From assembly GCA_050949225.1 (NCBI GenBank), contig JBMNFI010000002.1:124001-188000 (forward strand): 64,000 nt of DNA, read 5' to 3'. The DNA comes from JBMNFI01 sp050949225 (GTDB taxonomy: Bacteria; Bacillota; Dehalobacteriia; UBA4068). Positions 7,833 to 16,653 of this stretch are shown piece by piece. The notes under the pieces were generated by a model. The model was given only the letters and a program-made list of their open reading frames with translations. It was not told the origin of the DNA and searched no databases. Position numbers and translations under genes: made by a program. The stretch's first letter is position 1, and each line of letters begins with the position of its first letter.

Positions 7833-8006
7833 GTTTTAAAATTGATTTTGTTCCTGTTTTTCCATCAAGTTTTTTATTATTTGATATGAAAAACGCCGGA
7901 AAAGTTATTGTGACGAAATTTAAGGTATGATCTCTTGTATTCGAGCCTTACTTAAGGAAAGAGGGGATCAAAAAAATCATAGTATTATTTAAAGGGGGAA
8001 AAAGCG

Positions 8007-8540
8007 ATGAATGAACAGCTTTGGCAAGAATGTATTGATTTTCATGGACATGAGTGTATAGGTTTAGCAATAGGTTTTAGAGCGGCTTTATATGCCAAGG
8101 AAGAATTTTGCGCTAATGAAAGAAGTGAGGATGAGGAATTAGTTTGTGTTACCGAAAACGATGCTTGCGGCGTTGATGCAATACAGTTGATAACTGGTTG
8201 TACCTTTGGTAAAGGCAACTTGATTTATCGTCCTACGGGTAAAAATGCCTTCTCTTTTTTTAATCGAGAAAACGGTAAGAAAATTAGAATTATCATGAAA
8301 CATGGCAGAATGGACGGAGAAGATCGAGAGGCTGCACAAAATTTTATACTCGATGCTCCCTTTGAGGAATTGTTTACTACGAGCGAGCCAGCATTTGCCC
8401 TACCGGAACGTGCACGTATTTTTGTCTCCCGCGTGTGTGAGGAGTGTGGTGAGAGTGCTCCGGAACATAAAATGAGATTTCAGCAGGGGAAAATAGTTTG
8501 TTTAGATTGTTTTAAGGCATATAATAGGGGTTGGGAATGA
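8007..8540 (+). CDS. FmdE family protein
   Basis: A 177-residue protein with the FmdE (formylmethanofuran dehydrogenase subunit E-like) domain: CIDFHGHECIGLAIGFRA at the N-terminus and CVTENDACGVDAIQLITGCTFG with conserved Cys in the middle. A C-terminal zinc ribbon has CEEC and CLDC pairs. In bacteria without methanogenesis such proteins often sit next to metal or molybdenum/tungsten transport genes; the exact function is not established. A strong AAAGGGGG site precedes the ATG. The stop overlaps the permease start (ATGA), so it is the first gene of a coupled transport operon. Confidence 0.85.
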   Translation: MNEQLWQECIDFHGHECIGLAIGFRAALYAKEEFCANERSEDEELVCVTENDACGVDAIQLITGCTFGKGNLIYRPTGKNAFSFFNRENGKKIRIIMKHGRMDGEDREAAQNFILDAPFEELFTTSEPAFALPERARIFVSRVCEECGESAPEHKMRFQQGKIVCLDCFKAYNRGWE

Positions 8541-9628
8541 GCGAAGGTAAGCGGAAACTGGTTTTACAGGCCAATGGTATAAGTGCCTATCATGGACATA
8601 TCAAAAGAAAAATGGTTACGATTGTCCTGTTGATTATTGCTACGGCGGGTTTAATGGTGCTGTCCCTTAATGCTGGAGCAGCAGACTTAACGTTTAGTCA
8701 ATTGATCCAGATTTTATTAGGGCAAGGTGATGCACGTTCATCATTGGTGGTGTGGAATATTCGCCTGCCTAGAGTGCTGGCCGCTCTTATTGCAGGCGCA
8801 GGGTTAAGTGTTGCCGGGTGCGTCATGCAAAATATTCTAAAAAACCCTCTGGCCTCACCTTCAACCTTGGGTATTTCAAGTGCGGCCGCTTTTGGTGCAA
8901 ATGTGGCTATTATTGTTTTAGGTGCCGGCACAATCCTACACACCGCCGGTGATGCGGTAGCAATTAGTAATCCTTACCTTGTGACAATATGCGCTTTTTT
9001 GAGCGCACTTGCGGCGACTTTGATTATTATGGGACTTTCCGGACTGAGAGGTTTTTCTCCTTATTCTGTCGTTTTGGCTGGGGTTGCTCTTGGCGCAGTG
9101 TTTACCGCCGGCACTACCGTCATTCAATATTTTGGACCGGACATTAAGGTTGCAGCGGCGGTTTTTTGGACATTCGGTGACTTGGGCCGAGCATCATGGT
9201 ATGAAGTGGGTATTATGAGTATTATCGTGGTGTCTGCCATAGTTTATTTTTACTTTAAAAGATGGGATTATAATGCACTGGCCAGTGGAGAAGAAACGGC
9301 CAAAAGCCTTGGCGTGAACACAAAGCCTACAAGATTTGTCGGTTTGTTGGTATCATCTCTTATTACAGCAGTAGCGGTCTCCTTTTTGGGTATGATTGGT
9401 TTTATCGGTTTATTAGGTCCTCATATGATGAGGAGGATTTTGGGGGAAGATCACCGCTTTTTAATCCCCGCTTCTGCTTTAGCCGGCGCTATTGTTTTAT
9501 TGGCAGCAGATATTGTCGCTCGTAGCATTATCTCTCCAATTGTTCTGCCGGTGGGCGCAATCACCTCTCTTTTAGGTGGTCCGATGTTTTTATATCTACT
9601 ATTTCGTGAAAGGAATGTTAGCCTATGA
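8537..9628 (+). CDS. FecCD-type ABC transporter permease
   Basis: A ~363-residue polytopic membrane protein of the iron-chelate/cobalamin (BtuC/FecCD) family. Typical segments are VVWNIRLPRVLAALIAGAGLSVAGCVMQ, GVALGAVF, then FIGLLGPHMMRRILGEDHR near the ATPase coupling helix and LPVGAITSLLGGPMFLYLL at the C-terminus. It would form the channel of an importer with the next two genes. Start overlaps the fmdE stop by 4 bases. Substrate could be an iron chelate, cobalamin, or a metal such as nickel, molybdenum or tungsten; sequence alone does not decide. Confidence 0.92.
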   Translation: MSEGKRKLVLQANGISAYHGHIKRKMVTIVLLIIATAGLMVLSLNAGAADLTFSQLIQILLGQGDARSSLVVWNIRLPRVLAALIAGAGLSVAGCVMQNILKNPLASPSTLGISSAAAFGANVAIIVLGAGTILHTAGDAVAISNPYLVTICAFLSALAATLIIMGLSGLRGFSPYSVVLAGVALGAVFTAGTTVIQYFGPDIKVAAAVFWTFGDLGRASWYEVGIMSIIVVSAIVYFYFKRWDYNALASGEETAKSLGVNTKPTRFVGLLVSSLITAVAVSFLGMIGFIGLLGPHMMRRILGEDHRFLIPASALAGAIVLLAADIVARSIISPIVLPVGAITSLLGGPMFLYLLFRERNVSL

Positions 9629-10401
9629 ATTTCTGTGCAAAGGAGATCACCTATGGATATTCCTCCACTCGTGTACTTAATGGGATTTCTTTTTCTGTTG
9701 AAAAGGGCGAATGTACGGCAATTTTAGGAATAAATGGTGTAGGAAAATCTACCTTGCTAAAATGCTTAAACAATATATTAAAGCCGCATTCCGGCAAGGT
9801 TTTTATCGATGGTGAGTGTACCGATAAAATAGAACGAAATAAGCTGGCTACGAAAATTGGTTATGTGGCGCAAAGTAATCAGTTTCCGGACATCTCTGTT
9901 TTTGATGCCGTTTTACTGGGACGTAAGCCATATATTAAATGGGATGTTACAAAAAAGGATATTGAGATTGTGCAGAACATTTTAGAAAAACTGGGATTAA
10001 CATCATTTGCTTTGCGTTCAGTCAACGCTATGAGCGGTGGTGAAAGGCAAAAGGTCACGATTGCCAGAGCCTTGGCGCAACAGCCGGATATTCTGTTGTT
10101 TGATGAACCTACAAGCAATCTTGATCTAAAAAATCAGCTAGGGGTAGTTCAGTTGATCCGTGAAATTATTAAAAAGCATAATATATCTGCCATTGTAACA
10201 ATGCATGATTTGAATTTGGCCTTACGATTTGCGGATAAGTTTATCTTGATGGATCAGGGTCGGGTCTTTGCTTGTGGAGATCGTAATGTGATTAATGAAA
10301 AAAATATTCATCAAGTTTACGGAGTAGAGGTTACGGTTCAAAAATATGATGAACAATTTATGGTAATACCAAAGCAAAAACAAGGAGGGAAAGAAGCATG
10401 A
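9625..10401 (+). CDS. FecE/BtuD-type ABC transporter ATP-binding protein
   Basis: A 258-residue ABC ATPase with Walker A GINGVGKST, the Q-loop region GYVAQSNQFPD, signature MSGGERQKV, Walker B ILLFDEPTSNLD and the H-switch TMHDLN. It is the energising subunit of the FecBCD-type importer. Start and stop both overlap neighbours by 4 bases (ATGA), so permease, ATPase and binding protein are translationally coupled. Confidence 0.93.
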   Translation: MNFCAKEITYGYSSTRVLNGISFSVEKGECTAILGINGVGKSTLLKCLNNILKPHSGKVFIDGECTDKIERNKLATKIGYVAQSNQFPDISVFDAVLLGRKPYIKWDVTKKDIEIVQNILEKLGLTSFALRSVNAMSGGERQKVTIARALAQQPDILLFDEPTSNLDLKNQLGVVQLIREIIKKHNISAIVTMHDLNLALRFADKFILMDQGRVFACGDRNVINEKNIHQVYGVEVTVQKYDEQFMVIPKQKQGGKEA

Positions 10402-11546
10402 AAAAAAGCATGAAAAATAAAATAGCCCCGGTTTTTTTATGTCTGGTGATATTGATTATCTTTTCACTTACAGCCTGTTCAGGCATAGAAAAACAGACCG
10501 AAAAAGCTGTGACGGATAAGGCCACAGGTGATACCTTTATGGTTACTGATATGTTGGGTCGGCAGGTTGAAATCCCTGTAAATGCTTCAAGTTATGTAAG
10601 CATTGGCCCCGGTAGTTTACGTCTTTATTGCTATGTTGCAGATACTTCTCAGCTTGCAGGAGTAGAGGCGATAGAGGTAACAGGTGATACTTCGGGTAGA
10701 CCTTATGTCCATGTGCAGCCGGATTTGCAAAAACTGCCCCTTATCGGTTCGGGTGGTCCGGATAACACACCGGATGCTGAGGCTTTGCTGATGGCTAAGC
10801 CTGATGTTATTTTTACGATGTATGTAGATGATGCTTACGGTGTCGATAAATTGCAGCAAAAGATTAACATTCCGGTGGTGGCATTAAGCTATGGCGAGGC
10901 GGCTGTTTTTGATCCTGCCATTGATCAATCTATTGAACTAATAGGAAAAGTGACAAAAAATGAGGAGCGTGCTGCGTCGGTAATTAATTATTTTGCCTCA
11001 CTCAAGTCTGATCTGAAAACACGTACAGAAGCAGTGGCTGAGCATGAGAAACCTACTGCTTATGTGGGAGGATTGGGAATGCGCGGCTCACACGGCATTG
11101 AAAGTACAGACGGTGCCTTTCCGTTGTTTGAATGTATTAATGCTAGCAATGTGGTTACTGAGGCAGGGATTAACGCTTATGTGATGCTTGATAAAGAAAA
11201 AATACTCGAGATGGATCCCGAGTATATCTTTATTGATGGCAGCGGGCTGCCCTTATTGCTTAAAGATTATCAAGCGGATAGTAGTTTTTATCAAGGCTTA
11301 ACTGCCTTTTCTAAGGGAAAAGTCTACATGCACCTTCCTTACAATTACTATCATACCAACCTTGAGGTAGCAATCAGTGATGCTTACTACATGGGAACTA
11401 TTCTATATCCGGAATTATTTAAGGATGTTGATATTGAGGAAAAATATCATGAAATTGTTTCAACATTACTTGGTGCTTCTGATTATGAGCAGATGAAACA
11501 AGAATATTATGGAGGGTATCAGCAAATAAATGTTCTCAATAAGTAA
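10398..11546 (+). CDS. periplasmic-binding-protein-like lipoprotein of the FecBCD-type importer
   Basis: A 382-residue extracellular lipoprotein. It has a signal segment ending in lipobox LTAC and then a class III (FecB/BtuF) fold beginning VTDMLGRQVEIP with the typical GGPDNTPDAEALLMAKPDVIF segment. It captures the ligand and docks on the permease. Unlike most siderophore binders, the mature N-terminal half resembles proteins annotated for metal or corrinoid uptake, but this is weak. It ends the operon; larE follows after 197 bases with no clear terminator between. Confidence 0.88.
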   Translation: MKKSMKNKIAPVFLCLVILIIFSLTACSGIEKQTEKAVTDKATGDTFMVTDMLGRQVEIPVNASSYVSIGPGSLRLYCYVADTSQLAGVEAIEVTGDTSGRPYVHVQPDLQKLPLIGSGGPDNTPDAEALLMAKPDVIFTMYVDDAYGVDKLQQKINIPVVALSYGEAAVFDPAIDQSIELIGKVTKNEERAASVINYFASLKSDLKTRTEAVAEHEKPTAYVGGLGMRGSHGIESTDGAFPLFECINASNVVTEAGINAYVMLDKEKILEMDPEYIFIDGSGLPLLLKDYQADSSFYQGLTAFSKGKVYMHLPYNYYHTNLEVAISDAYYMGTILYPELFKDVDIEEKYHEIVSTLLGASDYEQMKQEYYGGYQQINVLNK

Positions 11547-11743
11547 ACTTATTTGGCAGAAAAATACCGAGAAGGGGATATTATCTTGGTCTGCTATTTG
11601 TTTTGGCAGCAGAGTTCATGCATTTTTTTGCGACACAGCGTTAAGAGAGCGTAGATTAGTAGTTTTTCGTTTCTCCAAAAACAAAACCACTTGACATTAT
11701 TACAGCAAATAAATTATTGAAAGAAACGGGGTTAGATATATAG

Positions 11744-12559
11744 ATGAAGACACAACGGAAAAAAGCGCAGCTGGCCGAATATCTTACAAGTTTGGATAGT
11801 ATTGTTATTGCCTTTTCCGGGGGTGTGGACTCTACCTTTTTGCTTAAAGTTGCCCATGATCTTCTCGGCAGCCGAGTTCTTGCTGTTACTCTGCGTTCTA
11901 ACTTGTTTCCGAAGCGTGAAATTAAAGACGCTGAACTATACTGTAGGCAGGAAGGAATTGCTCATCTTATTTGTGATTTTCAGGAATTAGAGATAACAGG
12001 TTTTGCACAAAACCCGGAAAATCGATGTTATTTATGCAAAAAGAAGCTTTTTTCCATAATATGGGGGATAGCACGAGAAAAAGGCTTTAGACATGTGGCA
12101 GACGGTTCTAATTTGGATGATGATAAGGACTATCGCCCGGGATTGACTGCTATTGTTGAAAAGGGTGTCAAAAGTCCTCTACTTTATGCAAAGTTAAGTA
12201 AACAAGAAATCCGCAATCTTTCGAAGGAAATGGGGCTTTTTACATGGGACAAGCCCTCCTTTGCCTGCCTGGCCTCTCGTTTTCCGTATGGAGAAATTAT
12301 TACAACGGAGCGTCTTTTGATGATTGATCGTGCGGAGCAGATATTGCTGGATCTTGGTCTGCGGCAAGTTAGGGTTAGGTATCACGGGGGTTTGGCGCGT
12401 ATCGAAACCGATGAAAAAGGGTTTATTCTTTTTCAGGATAAAGGTTTACGAAAAACAGTCTATGAGCAATTTGAACGGTTAGGCTTTACTTACATATCTT
12501 TAGATTTAATGGGTTACCGTACGGGCAGCATGAATGAAACACTCAAAAGCAAGACGTGA
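11744..12559 (+). CDS. larE: LarE, ATP-dependent sacrificial sulfur transferase
   Basis: A 271-residue PP-loop enzyme with the SGGVDSTFLL ATP-pyrophosphatase motif (residues 25-34), which sulfurates the adenylated pyridine dicarboxylate to build the nickel-pincer nucleotide of lactate racemase and related enzymes. Conserved family blocks DGSNLDD and CLASRFPYG are present. Cysteines C95, C98 (CYLC) and C175 could either donate sulfur (C175) or bind an iron-sulfur cluster, as described for three-Cys LarE proteins. larB lies elsewhere in this window (47077); larA and larC are not seen. The neighbouring importer might supply the metal. Confidence 0.9.
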   Translation: MKTQRKKAQLAEYLTSLDSIVIAFSGGVDSTFLLKVAHDLLGSRVLAVTLRSNLFPKREIKDAELYCRQEGIAHLICDFQELEITGFAQNPENRCYLCKKKLFSIIWGIAREKGFRHVADGSNLDDDKDYRPGLTAIVEKGVKSPLLYAKLSKQEIRNLSKEMGLFTWDKPSFACLASRFPYGEIITTERLLMIDRAEQILLDLGLRQVRVRYHGGLARIETDEKGFILFQDKGLRKTVYEQFERLGFTYISLDLMGYRTGSMNETLKSKT

Positions 12560-12641
12560 TTAATCAAAGATTACGTAAATCTAGCAGCTTCGGAGTTGCT
12601 AAAAACGACCGTTATCTTAATTTAGGTATGATTGAAAAAAC

Positions 12642-12674
12642 AAAACCTCAAAATAGCAAGAGGTTTTGTTTTTT
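12642..12674. terminator. bidirectional terminator between larE and the redox operon
   Basis: AAAACCTC (12642-12649) pairs with GAGGTTTT (12660-12667). T-rich tracts follow on both strands, so it can end both larE (+) and the CoA-disulfide reductase operon (-). Confidence 0.85.
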
Positions 12675-12696
12675 TGTATAATATTTTATAATGTAA

Positions 12697-14391
12697 TCAT
12701 AGTTTTTCCCGACAGCGGTGAATATAAGCCGCATTAGCGCTTTTATCGCTCATCACGAGATTATAAAGGGTATATCCCCCGGAAAGATTGTGACAAACGA
12801 AGCCATTTTGCATGAGCATTCTGCAGGCAATATAGCTGCGCAGTCCACTTCTGCAGTAAATATATAAGGTTTTTGTCTGATCGATTTCCTTTAGCCGCTC
12901 TCGCAGGCTATCCAAAGGAATGTGCAGGTTGCCGGGTATATAACCCTCGGTATATTCCTCATCTGTACGAACATCAAGCAACAGGGCCTTTTCATCCTTT
13001 TGGATTTTTTCGACATCATGCCAGTGGAATTGTTTAATTTTTCCGGTCATGACATTTTCAATTGCAAATCCCGCCATATTAACCGGGTCTTTGGCTGAGG
13101 AAAACGGTGGTGCATAACAAAGCTCTAGCTCAGCAAGATCGAAGGCAGTCATCCCCATACGAATGGCTGTTGCAAAAAGATCACAGCGCTTGTCTACACC
13201 ATCCGGTCCCACCAGCTGTGCCCCCAAGAGGCGTCCGTTTTTTTGTTCAAAGATAACTTTCATATTAATCATTTCGGAATCCGGATAATACGTGGCATGA
13301 GAGGGTGAAGAAACATAGATTTTATCGTAAGAGAAGTTGGACTTTTTGACATCTCTTTCATTCAATCCTGTTGAGGCAACCGTTAAATCAAAGACCTTGA
13401 CAATACTTGACCCCTGGGAGCCTTTATAGGTGCTGTTCAATCCATAAATATTATCTGCTGCAATGCGGCCCTGTTTATTTGCAGGTCCTGCCAAGGGGAT
13501 GTAGGTGGGCTTTTCATTTATAAGATTGGTAACCTCAACCGCATCACCAACAGCATAAATATGCGGGTCTGATGTTTTCATCTGCTTATCGACCAGGATG
13601 GCCCCTCTGCCATTCATGTCTAAACCGGCTTTTTCTGCAAGGGTGCTTTCAGGAGTAATACCTATCGACATTATGACCAGATCAGCCTTTACGCGGTCGC
13701 CATTATCTAATTCAACGGTCAGTTTTTTTGGTTCAGGATGAAAGGCCTTTACCGCACGTGAAAGCAAAAGTTCAATCCCCTTTTGTCGTAGATATTCATG
13801 CACATCACAAGCTACTTCATAATCCAGCGGATTGAGGACATGTTCAGAAAGCTCAACAATTGTAACACAAAGACCCGCACGGACAAGGTTTTCTGCCATT
13901 TCAAGACCGATAAATCCCCCGCCAACCACAACGGCCGCTTTGGTCTCATCTTTTCGTACGTGATCATAAATACGATAAGTGTCAGGAATAGTTCGTAAAG
14001 TAAAAATACGTTCATCTTCTATATTGGGTAAATGGGGAAGGATGGGTTTTGCTCCCGGAGATAAAATCAGCTTGTCATAAGTTTCTTCATACTCTTTATC
14101 ATTAATATGATCATAAACTCGTACAACTTTACGCGCTGTTTCGATTTCCATAACCTCATGTCTTGTACGAACATCTACTGCAAAACGCTCTCGAAAACTT
14201 TCCGGCGTTTGCAAAGTTAGCTCCTCTTTATCAGTAATTGTTCCTCCTATATAGTAAGGCAGACCGCAGTTGGCATAAGAAATATGTTCTTCGCGTTCTA
14301 TCATAATGATTTCGCTCTTTTCATCCAATCTGCGTAAACGTGCTGCGGCGGAGGCCCCTCCCGCTACGCCACCTATTATAATCGTTTTCAA
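12697..14391 (-). CDS. CoA-disulfide reductase-like flavoprotein with C-terminal rhodanese domain
   Basis: A 564-residue fusion. Residues 1-~445 are an FAD/NAD(P)H disulfide reductase (GGVAGGASAAARLRR FAD site, redox Cys42 in SYANCGLPYYIGG, second Rossmann VVVGGGFIGLEMAENL). Residues ~465-545 are a rhodanese domain with catalytic Cys513 in YCRSGLRS. This architecture is known for CoA-disulfide/CoA-persulfide (polysulfide) reductases, which release sulfide from persulfides using NAD(P)H. It closes the operon with trx, a TlpA/ResA protein and ccdA, pointing to thiol or sulfane sulfur handling. Confidence 0.88.
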   Translation of the reverse strand: MKTIIIGGVAGGASAAARLRRLDEKSEIIMIEREEHISYANCGLPYYIGGTITDKEELTLQTPESFRERFAVDVRTRHEVMEIETARKVVRVYDHINDKEYEETYDKLILSPGAKPILPHLPNIEDERIFTLRTIPDTYRIYDHVRKDETKAAVVVGGGFIGLEMAENLVRAGLCVTIVELSEHVLNPLDYEVACDVHEYLRQKGIELLLSRAVKAFHPEPKKLTVELDNGDRVKADLVIMSIGITPESTLAEKAGLDMNGRGAILVDKQMKTSDPHIYAVGDAVEVTNLINEKPTYIPLAGPANKQGRIAADNIYGLNSTYKGSQGSSIVKVFDLTVASTGLNERDVKKSNFSYDKIYVSSPSHATYYPDSEMINMKVIFEQKNGRLLGAQLVGPDGVDKRCDLFATAIRMGMTAFDLAELELCYAPPFSSAKDPVNMAGFAIENVMTGKIKQFHWHDVEKIQKDEKALLLDVRTDEEYTEGYIPGNLHIPLDSLRERLKEIDQTKTLYIYCRSGLRSYIACRMLMQNGFVCHNLSGGYTLYNLVMSDKSANAAYIHRCREKL

Positions 14392-14482
14392 ACATCATTC
14401 ACCCTTTCCTCTTATATGATTTAGTCTTGTCCTCCCTTGCAATATGCAGCCAACAGGATTAATGATTTATTTTGTAACGGAT

Positions 14483-14797
14483 CTATTTTTTCAATAATTG
14501 CAAAAGTTCCTCTTTGCTCTGTACACCGATAGCTGAGGCAGTTTGTTGTCCGTCTTTGAGGACGATTAAGGTTGGAATGCTCATCACGCTAAATTGTGCA
14601 GCCAATTCTCTTTCCTCATCGACATTGACCTTGCCGATTTTTGCTTCGCCGGATAATTCTTTTGCAAGTTCCTCCAGCACCGGTGAGATTTTGCGGCATG
14701 GTCCACACCAAGGTGCCCAAAAATCAATGAGAATGGGTTGCTTGGATGCCAAAGCCTCCTGTTGGAAATTGTCTTTTGTTAATGTGATGATAGTCAT
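14483..14797 (-). CDS. trxA: Thioredoxin
   Basis: A 104-residue classical thioredoxin with the DFWAPWCGPCRK active site (C31, C34), the cis-Pro loop SIPTL and typical length. It reduces cytoplasmic disulfides and here could pass electrons to the neighbouring CcdA to drive the extracytoplasmic TlpA/ResA protein. A GGGAGG site precedes the ATG. It starts 75 bases after the TlpA/ResA gene stop, a gap containing a palindrome. Confidence 0.96.
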   Translation of the reverse strand: MTIITLTKDNFQQEALASKQPILIDFWAPWCGPCRKISPVLEELAKELSGEAKIGKVNVDEERELAAQFSVMSIPTLIVLKDGQQTASAIGVQSKEELLQLLKK

Positions 14798-14837
14798 AAT
14801 TATTACCTCCCTGTTTATTTTGGTTATTAATCTATCA

Positions 14838-14852
14838 ACTTAGTGACTAAGT
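14838..14852. promoter_or_regulatory. perfect palindrome between the TlpA/ResA gene and trxA
   Basis: ACTTAGTGACTAAGT is a perfect 7-base inverted repeat with a 1-base centre, located 40 bases upstream of trxA. It may be an operator for an internal promoter. No clear -35/-10 pair is seen beside it. Confidence 0.4.
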
Positions 14853-14871
14853 CCTTTAAAAAGAGTACCGT

Positions 14872-15444
14872 TTATTTTATTAATTCAATACCCTTTTGCA
14901 GGCTTTTTGTATTTAAAGCGCCTTGTGCCGCGGCAACAATATTTCCATCTTTATCGATAAATAGTGTGACGGGAATGGAAGTTATGCCATATATATATGC
15001 TGCTTCTTGTTCTGTATCAAAGTAGACGGGAAAGGAAAACCCCTCTTTTTGAATGTATTGTAGTCCTTTTTCTTTGGTTTCGCGTTGTCCATCTACAAGA
15101 TTGACCATCATAAAAGTGATGTTTTCTCCTGTCTGTTGGTAAACCTCATTGAATTCGGCCATTTCTGATCGGCATGGAGGACACCAGCTTGCCCAAAAGT
15201 TTAAGACAATAGGTTTGCCAAACATTTCCGAAAGCATGATGTCATTTCCTTCCAGATCGATAACGGTAAAGTCGAGTGCCGGTGTTTTTTCCTCTGTCTG
15301 TTGTTCTGCTTGGGATAAATTATCTTGGTTAAGGGAATTATCCGGCGAGATATTTTTACTGAGCATGTTATAGGCCGCTATCGCCAGTATAATGCCCAAG
15401 GCAAAGATTATTATTAAAATAAATGTTTTAGTTTTATTATTCAT
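14872..15444 (-). CDS. TlpA/ResA-like membrane-anchored thiol-disulfide oxidoreductase
   Basis: A 190-residue protein with an N-terminal membrane anchor (residues 8-26), an Asn/Gln-rich linker, and a thioredoxin-fold domain with NFWASWCPPCRSE (C88, C91) and cis-Pro SIPVT. The WCPPC site is typical of ResA/TlpA proteins that reduce extracytoplasmic disulfides, for example for cytochrome c maturation. The adjacent CcdA is the expected electron source. No cytochrome synthesis genes are visible here, so general thiol reduction or sulfur metabolism is equally possible. Confidence 0.9.
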   Translation of the reverse strand: MNNKTKTFILIIIFALGIILAIAAYNMLSKNISPDNSLNQDNLSQAEQQTEEKTPALDFTVIDLEGNDIMLSEMFGKPIVLNFWASWCPPCRSEMAEFNEVYQQTGENITFMMVNLVDGQRETKEKGLQYIQKEGFSFPVYFDTEQEAAYIYGITSIPVTLFIDKDGNIVAAAQGALNTKSLQKGIELIK

Positions 15445-15456
15445 AAAGATTGCTCC

Positions 15457-16122
15457 CTAAAAAGTTAAAAGTCCTAAAAAGTATTTCATATAGCCTGTAA
15501 CCATTAAAATACCAATAATAATCAGCAGACTGCCGGACAAAATGTTGATGATCTTATAGTTTTTCTTTATAAAATCAAAAGTTGTTTTCAATTGGTCTAT
15601 TAGCAGCGCACTAACGATAAAAGGAATTCCTAATCCCAGAGAAAAAGCGAAAAGCATAGAAATGCCTTGCAACATAGATCCGCCAAGGGATGCCAGCAAT
15701 AAGGCCGATCCTAAAAAGGCACCAACGCAAGGCATCCAGCTGAGAGAGAAAATTACCCCGAACAAGATAGAGGAAAGAAATCCCAGATCTTTTACAGTGT
15801 TTGACTGCTTGCCGATTTTATTGAAGAAGTTCACTCTAAAAACACCAAGAAAGTTTAAACCAAAGAGAATGACGATGGAACCGGTGACAATATTTAAAGC
15901 GGTATTATATTCTTGCAGAAGTTGTCCGAAGATACCCATAAAGGCGCCCATAATAACAAAGATGACGGTAAAACCCAGGGTGAATCCCAAGGCGTTTTTT
16001 AAGGTTTTTTGTTTGTCCGTTTTCCCCGCCGCAAAATATGAGATATAGATGGGCAGCATAGGCAGCAGACAGGGGGATATAAATGTGATAATTCCTTCTA
16101 GAAATAAAAGCAGATGTTGCAC
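15457..16122 (-). CDS. ccdA: CcdA, cytochrome c biogenesis/thiol reductant transmembrane protein
   Basis: A 221-residue integral membrane protein with six hydrophobic helices. Conserved Cys-containing segments are FISPCLLPMLPIYISYFAAG in helix 1 and SWMPCVGAFLGSAL in helix 4; the two Cys shuttle electrons from cytoplasmic thioredoxin to outside acceptors. Its stop is 12 bases before the TlpA/ResA start, and the ArsR gene ends 17 bases upstream, so they share one transcript. Confidence 0.93.
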   Translation of the reverse strand: MQHLLLFLEGIITFISPCLLPMLPIYISYFAAGKTDKQKTLKNALGFTLGFTVIFVIMGAFMGIFGQLLQEYNTALNIVTGSIVILFGLNFLGVFRVNFFNKIGKQSNTVKDLGFLSSILFGVIFSLSWMPCVGAFLGSALLLASLGGSMLQGISMLFAFSLGLGIPFIVSALLIDQLKTTFDFIKKNYKIINILSGSLLIIIGILMVTGYMKYFLGLLTF

Positions 16123-16139
16123 CTTAATCCTCCGCTATT

Positions 16140-16433
16140 CTAATTTTCTTCTTTGTTACAATAATATTTTTTTAAGACGGAGATTATTTCCTTTACTCGA
16201 TGATCAGCAATTGCGTAGGTGACATTTTGGCCTGATTTAGATGAATCTAAAATTCCATGAGCCTTTAGAAGTGACAAATGCTGTGACAATGCCGACAGAG
16301 TGATGTTGGGAATTTTTTCTCCTAATCCGCTGACAGTTTGCGACTCTTTAATGAGCATACATAAAATCAGTAATCGGTTTTCGTTAGCTAGAACTTTTAA
16401 CAGCTCAGAGATTTGTTTTACTTCATGTTCCAT
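16140..16433 (-). CDS. ArsR family transcriptional regulator
   Basis: A 97-residue winged-helix repressor: LLKVLANENRLLILCMLI at the start of the fold and the recognition helix SALSQHLSLLKAHGIL. It lacks the ArsR CVC metal site. It has two Cys, C25 (helix 2) and C92 (last helix), 67 residues apart, close to the spacing of the reactive pair in persulfide sensors BigR and SqrR. Together with the sulfur-handling operon it heads, a persulfide-responsive role is a reasonable inference. It probably autoregulates the operon. Confidence 0.88.
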   Translation of the reverse strand: MEHEVKQISELLKVLANENRLLILCMLIKESQTVSGLGEKIPNITLSALSQHLSLLKAHGILDSSKSGQNVTYAIADHRVKEIISVLKKYYCNKEEN

Positions 16434-16616
16434 AAAAATATTCCTTTCTATAGTGGCTCATACTAGCAGTCCATATTGAGGTAGCTATTCTATGTTAGCA
16501 GTGATTAATATTATAAACAAAAACTTATGGAGACTTTAAGTTTTATTGGCTTTTTTGTCGTTTCTCAAAAAGAAGATAATAATTTTCAAAGAATCATAGA
16601 CAGTTAAATGTTTTAG

Positions 16617-16653
16617 ATATTACTAATATACTTATATTTGAAGTTGTTGTCAA
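16617..16653 (-). promoter_or_regulatory. promoter and candidate operator of the ArsR-led operon
   Basis: On the minus strand, TTGACA (16653-16648) and TATATT (16630-16625) have a 17-base spacer. A perfect inverted repeat ATATTACTAATAT (16617-16629) overlaps the -10 box, a suitable ArsR operator. The remaining leader (16434-16616) shows no other clear structure. Confidence 0.6.

Noticed and set aside
8537..11546. Firm assignment of the FecBCD importer as a siderophore or B12 transporter
   Set aside because: Family membership is clear but ligand cannot be read from sequence; the neighbours point to a metal instead.
7782..11638. CTGTGTCGCA near 7782 and its complement near 11629 as terminal inverted repeats of a mobile element carrying the FmdE/ABC operon
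   Set aside because: Only 10 bases match, no transposase, no target duplication seen; probably chance.
12697..14391. Simple NADH oxidase annotation
   Set aside because: The C-terminal rhodanese with active Cys and the operon context favour a CoA-disulfide/persulfide reductase.
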